Shown: positions 5,989-9,884 of the stretch, one piece after another
Layout: every line of letters starts with the position of its first letter
Numbering within the stretch: the stretch's first letter is position 1
NCBI GenBank assembly: GCA_017379255.1
Contig: JAFNWZ010000094.1
Location: 1-9,884, forward strand
DNA length: 9,884 bases
Direction: 5' to 3'
From: Akkermansia sp.
GTDB taxonomy: Bacteria > Verrucomicrobiota > Verrucomicrobiia > Verrucomicrobiales > Akkermansiaceae
The notes under the pieces: model-generated
Seen by the model: the letters and a program-made list of their open reading frames with translations, nothing else
Told to the model about the DNA's origin: nothing
Database searches by the model: none
Program-made: the position numbers and the translations under genes

Positions 5989-6001
5989 AATGCTTGAGTA
6001 C

Positions 6002-6030
6002 ACGTTACCGCATAGGTTGAGTTAAGTCAA
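6002..6030 (-). promoter_or_regulatory. Possible fabF promoter
   Basis: On the minus strand TTGACT (6030-6025) is followed after 17 bases by TAACGT (6007-6002), a good -35 with a weak -10. The ATG at 5988 lies 13 bases past the -10 box, so the leader would be about 6 nt, again very short. The weak -10 keeps confidence low. Confidence 0.35.
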
Positions 6031-6079
6031 GCATAAAAGATTAGGCTAAGGGGCGAATTTTGTTATCGTTGCAATGATA

Positions 6080-6108
6080 TTGACTTCTGCACGGGCGCTT
6101 TATATAAT
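6080..6108 (+). promoter_or_regulatory. Sigma70 promoter of the SLC13-type gene
   Basis: TTGACT (6080-6085), 17 bases of spacer, and consensus TATAAT (6103-6108). The expected start near 6115 gives a leader of about 15 nt before the ATG at 6130. The leader has no well-placed Shine-Dalgarno; AGGA at 6111-6114 is too far upstream. Confidence 0.85.
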
Positions 6109-6129
6109 CCAGGATAACAAACAGCGTCT

Positions 6130-7641
6130 ATGAGTGAATGGGTGTGGTCAGGCCTGGATTTCCATGAATGGGTGACACTGCTGACAGCGGTGGGCATTTT
6201 TGCCTTGCTGCTCATTACCCGCCTGCAGGCCGAGCTGGTGTTCCTGGGCGGCATGGCGGTGCTGCTGGTTACGGGCACGCTGGATGCGCGCGAGGCGCTG
6301 GCCGGGTTCAGCTCCAGTTCAGTGATTGTCGTGGCGCTGCTTTTTGTGGTGGTGGCGGGTATGGTGCATACCGGGGTGCTGCACTGGGTGGAAAAGCATC
6401 TGCTGGGGCGGCCGGAGAAGTACCGCCAGGCGCTGCTGCGGCTCATGCTGCCGGTGGCTGGTCTGGCTTCGATTCTGGGCAACACGACGGTGACCACCCT
6501 GTTCATCCATGTGGTGAAGCTGTGGTCGCGCCGCCTGCGTATTGCCCCCAGCCGCCTGCTCATTCCGCTGAGTTATGCTGCCGGGCTGGGGGGTGTGTGC
6601 ACGCTGATCGGCAGCGCGCCCAACCTCATCATTTCCGGCCTGTATACGCAGGAAACCGGGGTGGCGCTGCATATCTTCACCCCCACCCTGGCGGGCTTGT
6701 TCTGTCTGCTGGTGGGGCTGGTGAGCATGCAGCTGCTGCAACGCTGGCTGCCGGAGCGCAAGCCCTCGCGCCGGGTGTTCGGCCCCGGGGCGGGTATGCA
6801 GTACCGCCACAAGGCCTATGTGCAGTTCGGCAGCCGCCTCATCGGCCGGCGGCTGGCAGATACCGGGCTGGAAGCCCTGCTGAATATCCGCCTGATGGGG
6901 GTGGTGCGCCGGGGGGAGCAGTTGCTGGCAGAGCCGGGGCAGGTGCAATTGCGCGCGGGCGATGCGCTGTTATTGGAGAGCGACAGCTCCACCCCGCCTG
7001 AGCTGGGCCCGGATGTGCACTATGTGACCAGGCGCAGCAAATCTTCCGTAGGCTGGCGCACGGCGGCCTCGGGCTTCATCATGCTGGGAATGATGGCCCT
7101 CACGACGCTGGGGGTGCTTACCCTGCTGCAGGCGGCCTTCCTGGCTGCTGCGGCCACGCTGCTCTGCCGCTGCTGCAGCGTGAAACAGGCGCACGAGAGC
7201 ATCAACTGGAATGTGCTCATGGTCTTTGCCGGTTCCATCTGCCTGGGCACGGCTATGGATAAGACCGGGGTGGCAGCGGATGTGGCGGGGCTGCTGCTGG
7301 GGCTTTGCGGCACAGAGCCGCTGGTGATGCTGGCGGCGGTGTGCGCTGTGGCGCTGTTCATCACCGAATTCATCGGCAATGCGGCTGCTGCGGCCATCTT
7401 CTTCCCCATCGCCTACCGCAGCGCGCTGGCTGTGGGGGCAGACCCGCTGAGCTTCTGTGTGGCGCTCATGATTGCGGTTTCCTGCTGCTTTGCCACGCCC
7501 ATAGGCTCGCCGCGCCACATGCTTATCTATGGCCCCGGCGGTTACCACTTTGCGGATTTCCTGAAGGTGGGCCTGCCCATGGATATCATCATCCTGGCGG
7601 CAGATATCTTCATTGTTTCCCTCCTTTTCCCGCTGGTATGA
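6130..7641 (+). CDS. SLC13-family anion permease with inserted TrkA-C domain
   Basis: This 503-residue inner-membrane protein belongs to the SLC13/DASS (ion transporter superfamily) group, whose members move sulfate or di- and tricarboxylates, usually with sodium. About ten membrane segments frame two inverted halves. The first half has the re-entrant motif ILGNTTVTTLFIHVV (115-129), then PLSYAAGLGGVCTLIGSAPNLIISG (146-170). The second half has NVLMVFAGSICLGTAMDKTG (361-380), FIGNAAAAAIFFPIA (414-428) and ATPIGSPRHMLIYGPGGY (455-472). A soluble insert at about 226-285 (FGSRLIGRRLADTGLEALLN, then GDALLLESD) looks like one RCK_C/TrkA-C domain; related proteins often carry two and are nearer 590 residues. 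It has its own promoter, and about 105 bases separate it from pstC. Substrate cannot be read from sequence; sulfate or dicarboxylate is possible. Confidence 0.9.
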   Translation: MSEWVWSGLDFHEWVTLLTAVGIFALLLITRLQAELVFLGGMAVLLVTGTLDAREALAGFSSSSVIVVALLFVVVAGMVHTGVLHWVEKHLLGRPEKYRQALLRLMLPVAGLASILGNTTVTTLFIHVVKLWSRRLRIAPSRLLIPLSYAAGLGGVCTLIGSAPNLIISGLYTQETGVALHIFTPTLAGLFCLLVGLVSMQLLQRWLPERKPSRRVFGPGAGMQYRHKAYVQFGSRLIGRRLADTGLEALLNIRLMGVVRRGEQLLAEPGQVQLRAGDALLLESDSSTPPELGPDVHYVTRRSKSSVGWRTAASGFIMLGMMALTTLGVLTLLQAAFLAAAATLLCRCCSVKQAHESINWNVLMVFAGSICLGTAMDKTGVAADVAGLLLGLCGTEPLVMLAAVCAVALFITEFIGNAAAAAIFFPIAYRSALAVGADPLSFCVALMIAVSCCFATPIGSPRHMLIYGPGGYHFADFLKVGLPMDIIILAADIFIVSLLFPLV

Positions 7642-7718
7642 AAAAGGGTGAATATTTTGCCACATAGTGTGTGACTTTTGTTTCACAGAAGGACGGTTGC
7701 GTGTGGTGGTGCGCTGTG

Positions 7719-7738
7719 GTTAACTGATTTCAGTTAAC
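7719..7738. promoter_or_regulatory. Perfect 9-bp palindrome just upstream of pstC
   Basis: GTTAACTGA (7719-7727) and TCAGTTAAC (7730-7738) form an exact inverted repeat around TT, ending 8 bases before the pstC ATG. It sits where the -10 box, transcription start or leader would be, so it could be an operator or a leader hairpin. A weak TTGCGT-17-TTAACT promoter-like pair overlaps its left half. It does not match the 11-bp-spaced direct repeats of the E. coli Pho box. Confidence 0.5.
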
Positions 7739-7746
7739 TGCACACT

Positions 7747-8679
7747 ATGCACAAACGCGATTCCATTTTCTACACAATCTGTAAAGCCGGGGCATTCGTG
7801 TCACTGCTGTTGGTGGTGGGCATTTTTGCCCAGCTGCTGATTCACTCAGCAGATGCCTGGAAGCACTTCGGGATTTCCTTTCTGTGGGGGAGGGACTGGG
7901 ACCCTGCCATGGATATTTATGGAGCTCTGCCATCCATCCTGGGTACCCTGTTTACCACAGGCTTGTCACTGGCTCTGGCCCTACCTCTTGCCTTTGCCGT
8001 GGCATTGCTGATTACAGAATCGCCGGAGTGGCTGAAAGGTCCGCTGAGCCAGTGTGTGGATCTGCTGGCGGCCATACCTTCGGTGATTTACGGCATGTGG
8101 GGCTTGTTTGTACTGGTGCCGCTGATGCAGGAGCACGTGCAGCCCTTTCTGGCTGATACCCTGGGTATCACCTGCCTGCCCGGGGGTGTCTGGCTGCTGG
8201 GTGAGGAGGGTAGCGGCAGCGGATTCGGCTTCATGACCGCCGGGGTTATCCTGGCGCTTATGATTCTGCCTTACATGAGCGCGGTGATGCGTGATGTATT
8301 CCGCATGACTCCGCCTGTACTCCGTGAATCCGCCTACGGGCTGGGCTGCACCCGTCTGGAAACCACGCGCGATATCGTGCTGCGCTACGGTATCCGGGGC
8401 ATTATCGGAGGTATCTTCATCGGCATGGGGCGAGCACTGGGTGAAACCATGGCGGTATTGTTTGTGATAGGTAACATGATGGAATGCCCCGCGGGGCTGT
8501 TCTCCTGTGGGTCAACAATTGCCACCACCCTTGCCAACAATTTTGCAGAGGCCACAGGGCTGCAGCAGAGTGCGCTCTTTGCGCTGGGGCTTGTGCTGCT
8601 GCTCATGAGTTTCAGCATTCAGCTCTTAACCCGGTACTACCTGGCTCTCACCAGCGCCAGAAGAGGCGAAAACGCTTAA
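7747..8679 (+). CDS. pstC: Phosphate ABC transporter permease PstC
   Basis: PstC pairs with PstA to form the membrane channel of the high-affinity phosphate importer PstSCAB. The 310-residue protein has about six membrane helices (first at 14-34). The conserved FTTGLSLALALPLAFAVALL (69-88) and IPSVIYGMWGLFVLVP (110-125) stretches are typical of PstC. The cytoplasmic EAA loop that docks the ATPase is ESAYGLGCTRLETTRDIVLRYG (194-215), followed by GGIFIGMGRALGETMAVLFVIGN (221-243), the diagnostic GRALGETMAV segment. It starts at ATG 7747 without a Shine-Dalgarno. It is the first gene of the run, with pstA 15 bases downstream; no pstS precedes it, so the binding protein must be encoded elsewhere. 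A perfect palindrome directly upstream may regulate it. Confidence 0.95.
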   Translation: MHKRDSIFYTICKAGAFVSLLLVVGIFAQLLIHSADAWKHFGISFLWGRDWDPAMDIYGALPSILGTLFTTGLSLALALPLAFAVALLITESPEWLKGPLSQCVDLLAAIPSVIYGMWGLFVLVPLMQEHVQPFLADTLGITCLPGGVWLLGEEGSGSGFGFMTAGVILALMILPYMSAVMRDVFRMTPPVLRESAYGLGCTRLETTRDIVLRYGIRGIIGGIFIGMGRALGETMAVLFVIGNMMECPAGLFSCGSTIATTLANNFAEATGLQQSALFALGLVLLLMSFSIQLLTRYYLALTSARRGENA

Positions 8680-8694
8680 ACCACTATTCATGAT

Positions 8695-9546
8695 ATGACT
8701 CCAAGACCTGTATTCTTCCGTAAATTATCGAATCATCTGCTTAATCTCCTGGCGCTGGGCTCTATCTGCGTGGCACTGGGTGGCATGGGGTGGATTCTCT
8801 GCACCGTGATTCAGAAGGGGGCACCAGTACTCAGCTGGGAGTTCCTGACGGCGTCCTCAAAACCCTATGGTGAACCCGGGGCAGGTGTGGGTAATGCCCT
8901 GCTCGGCACTCTGCTGATGACTCTGGGTGCCACGCTGCTGGCCGTGCCGCCGGCTCTGGCCGGTGGTATTTACCTGGCTGAGTTCGGCAAAAACAGCCGG
9001 CTGGCCGATTTACTACGCTTCTGCGCGAATGTGCTCATGGGGCTGCCATCCATTCTGGTAGGTTTGTTCGTATATGCCATGCTGGTGGTGACCACGGGGC
9101 ATTTTTCGGGCATGGCGGGCACGGTGGCTCTGGCAATCATTATGTTCCCCGTTATCATGCGCACTACCGAGGATATGCTGCTCATGGTGCCGGATACGCT
9201 CAGGGAATCGGCTCTGGCGCTGGGCATGTCGCGTATGCGCGCCACGCTGTGCATTGTGGGCCGCAGTGCCCGCAATGGTCTGGCTACGGGTATTCTGCTT
9301 TCGCTGGCCCGGGTCAGCGGCGAAACGGCTCCGCTGATGTTCACCGCGCTGTTTGCCGATACCTGGCCTGGCGGTTTCTTTACAGAACCCACTGCCAGTG
9401 CGCCTGTGCTCATTACGGAATACACCACCAATTCCCCCTTTGAAAGCATGCATGCCATGGGCTGGGGGACTGCCCTTATCATGGCGGCTTTTATCCTGGT
9501 TATCAATATTGCAACCCGTTGTATCTTACATGAAAACAAACATTAA
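8695..9546 (+). CDS. pstA: Phosphate ABC transporter permease PstA
   Basis: PstA is the second permease subunit of the phosphate importer. The 283-residue protein has about six membrane helices, the first at 15-38. Family stretches are [34 protein letters not shown] (64-97) and [15 protein letters not shown] (113-127). The EAA loop is [18 protein letters not shown] (171-188), followed by [26 protein letters not shown] (195-220), matching the PstA pattern [10 protein letters not shown]. It begins 15 bases after pstC and its last 17 bases overlap the pstB start, which points to a single transcript with coupled translation. No Shine-Dalgarno precedes the ATG at 8695. Confidence 0.95.
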   Translation: MTPRPVFFRKLSNHLLNLLALGSICVALGGMGWILCTVIQKGAPVLSWEFLTASSKPYGEPGAGVGNALLGTLLMTLGATLLAVPPALAGGIYLAEFGKNSRLADLLRFCANVLMGLPSILVGLFVYAMLVVTTGHFSGMAGTVALAIIMFPVIMRTTEDMLLMVPDTLRESALALGMSRMRATLCIVGRSARNGLATGILLSLARVSGETAPLMFTALFADTWPGGFFTEPTASAPVLITEYTTNSPFESMHAMGWGTALIMAAFILVINIATRCILHENKH

Positions 9547-9823
9547 AATATCCACCCGTAACCTGAACTTCCATTACGGTAAGAACCAGGCGTTGTTTGA
9601 CAACAGCCTCGATATCCACGCAAATAAGATTACGGCCGTCATCGGCCCCAGCGGCTGTGGCAAATCCACTCACCTGCGAATCTATAACCGCATCTTTGAA
9701 CTTTATCGCAACCAGAAAGCTACCGGTGAGGTGCTGCTGGATGGAAAGAATATTTGTCGATGTTCTTCAAAGCTAAACCAGTGCCGCGAGCTACAGCGTG
9801 CAATGGGTCTTCGGCCACAATGA
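9530..9823 (+). CDS. pstB: PstB phosphate ABC ATPase, 5' part with lost frame
   Basis: PstB hydrolyses ATP to drive phosphate import through PstCA. The ATG at 9530 lies inside the end of pstA (17-base overlap). Residues 1-75 are typical: [20 protein letters not shown], then Walker [10 protein letters not shown] (39-47), [12 protein letters not shown] (48-59) and [10 protein letters not shown] (66-75). After about 9754 the match to the family stops. The frame reads [22 protein letters not shown] and ends at TGA (9821-9823), giving 97 residues against about 250 usually. The Q-loop, LSGGQ signature, Walker B and switch His are not present before the window end. Fragments like VFGHNE appear in another frame, so one or more indels are likely. 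It may be a poor-quality contig end or a real truncation. Confidence 0.85.
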   Translation: MKTNIKISTRNLNFHYGKNQALFDNSLDIHANKITAVIGPSGCGKSTHLRIYNRIFELYRNQKATGEVLLDGKNICRCSSKLNQCRELQRAMGLRPQ

Positions 9824-9884
9824 ATGGAATGTTCATTTTTTCTGAGAAACGTTGGCTCAAACCACGAAGCAACGCACCACCACC
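9824..9884 (+). other. Likely out-of-frame continuation of pstB
   Basis: These 61 bases follow the premature pstB stop and run to the window edge. No start codon, promoter or terminator is seen. The expected PstB Q-loop region (GMVFQ-x-P-x-x-FP) should lie around 9800-9850 in an intact gene; only loose fragments of it show, spread over different frames. Confidence 0.4.

Noticed and set aside
4711..5997. 428-codon open frame antisense to fabF
   Set aside because: It is rich in Gly, Ala, His and Val, typical of an antisense shadow; FabF is certain on the minus strand.
7670..7687. Crp-like site TGTGA-N8-TCACA upstream of pstC
   Set aside because: The spacer is 8 rather than 6 bases, and the half-sites are short enough to arise by chance.
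7714..7740. Pho box upstream of pstC
   Set aside because: CTG/TTAACTG direct repeats are spaced 10 and 14 bases, not the 11 expected, and the palindrome explains the sequence better.

Overview
The window looks like a stretch of chromosome from a moderately GC-rich bacterium. It carries housekeeping genes (trmD, prfB, recR, fabF) on the minus strand, then a transporter gene and the start of a pst phosphate-uptake operon on the plus strand. No tRNA, rRNA, CRISPR array, phage gene or recognisable transposase is visible. Start codons almost never have a Shine-Dalgarno sequence, while sigma70-like promoters are clear. The intergenic spaces are full of short palindromic repeats. My soft guess is a Verrucomicrobiota (Akkermansia-like) gut genome, but the sequence alone does not settle the phylum.

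Layout from left to right: (1) 1-808 holds one small orphan plus-strand ORF (193-519) with a strong rho-independent terminator, then palindrome-rich spacer. (2) 809-2835 holds trmD and prfB on the minus strand. They are separated by a short repeat cluster of the ACTTCGTAATTCGTA family, which also occurs beyond trmD. prfB keeps the classic +1 programmed frameshift (CTT TGA C at codons 29-30) and has a near-consensus promoter only 10 nt from its ATG. It also carries a second, unexpected 2-nt loss near its 3' end. (3) 2839-3580 is a gene-free block: a mosaic of perfect hairpins joined by ATTTCAT or ATGAAAT linkers, a 109-bp core with 11-bp inverted ends, and a 209-bp unit repeated in tandem about three times. 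(4) 3587-5988 holds recR, a 4-TM hypothetical protein that overlaps recR by 4 bp, and fabF, all on the minus strand. (5) From 6080 the plus strand carries an SLC13-type anion transporter with its own promoter, then pstC-pstA-pstB. pstB loses its frame after about 75 residues, close to the window end.

Functionally, trmD and prfB serve translation, recR serves RecF-pathway recombination repair and fabF serves fatty-acid elongation. pstCAB forms the permease and ATPase of the high-affinity phosphate ABC transporter; no pstS is in the window. The most unusual part is the hairpin mosaic between recR and prfB. Two coding irregularities, in prfB and pstB, may be assembly errors rather than biology.
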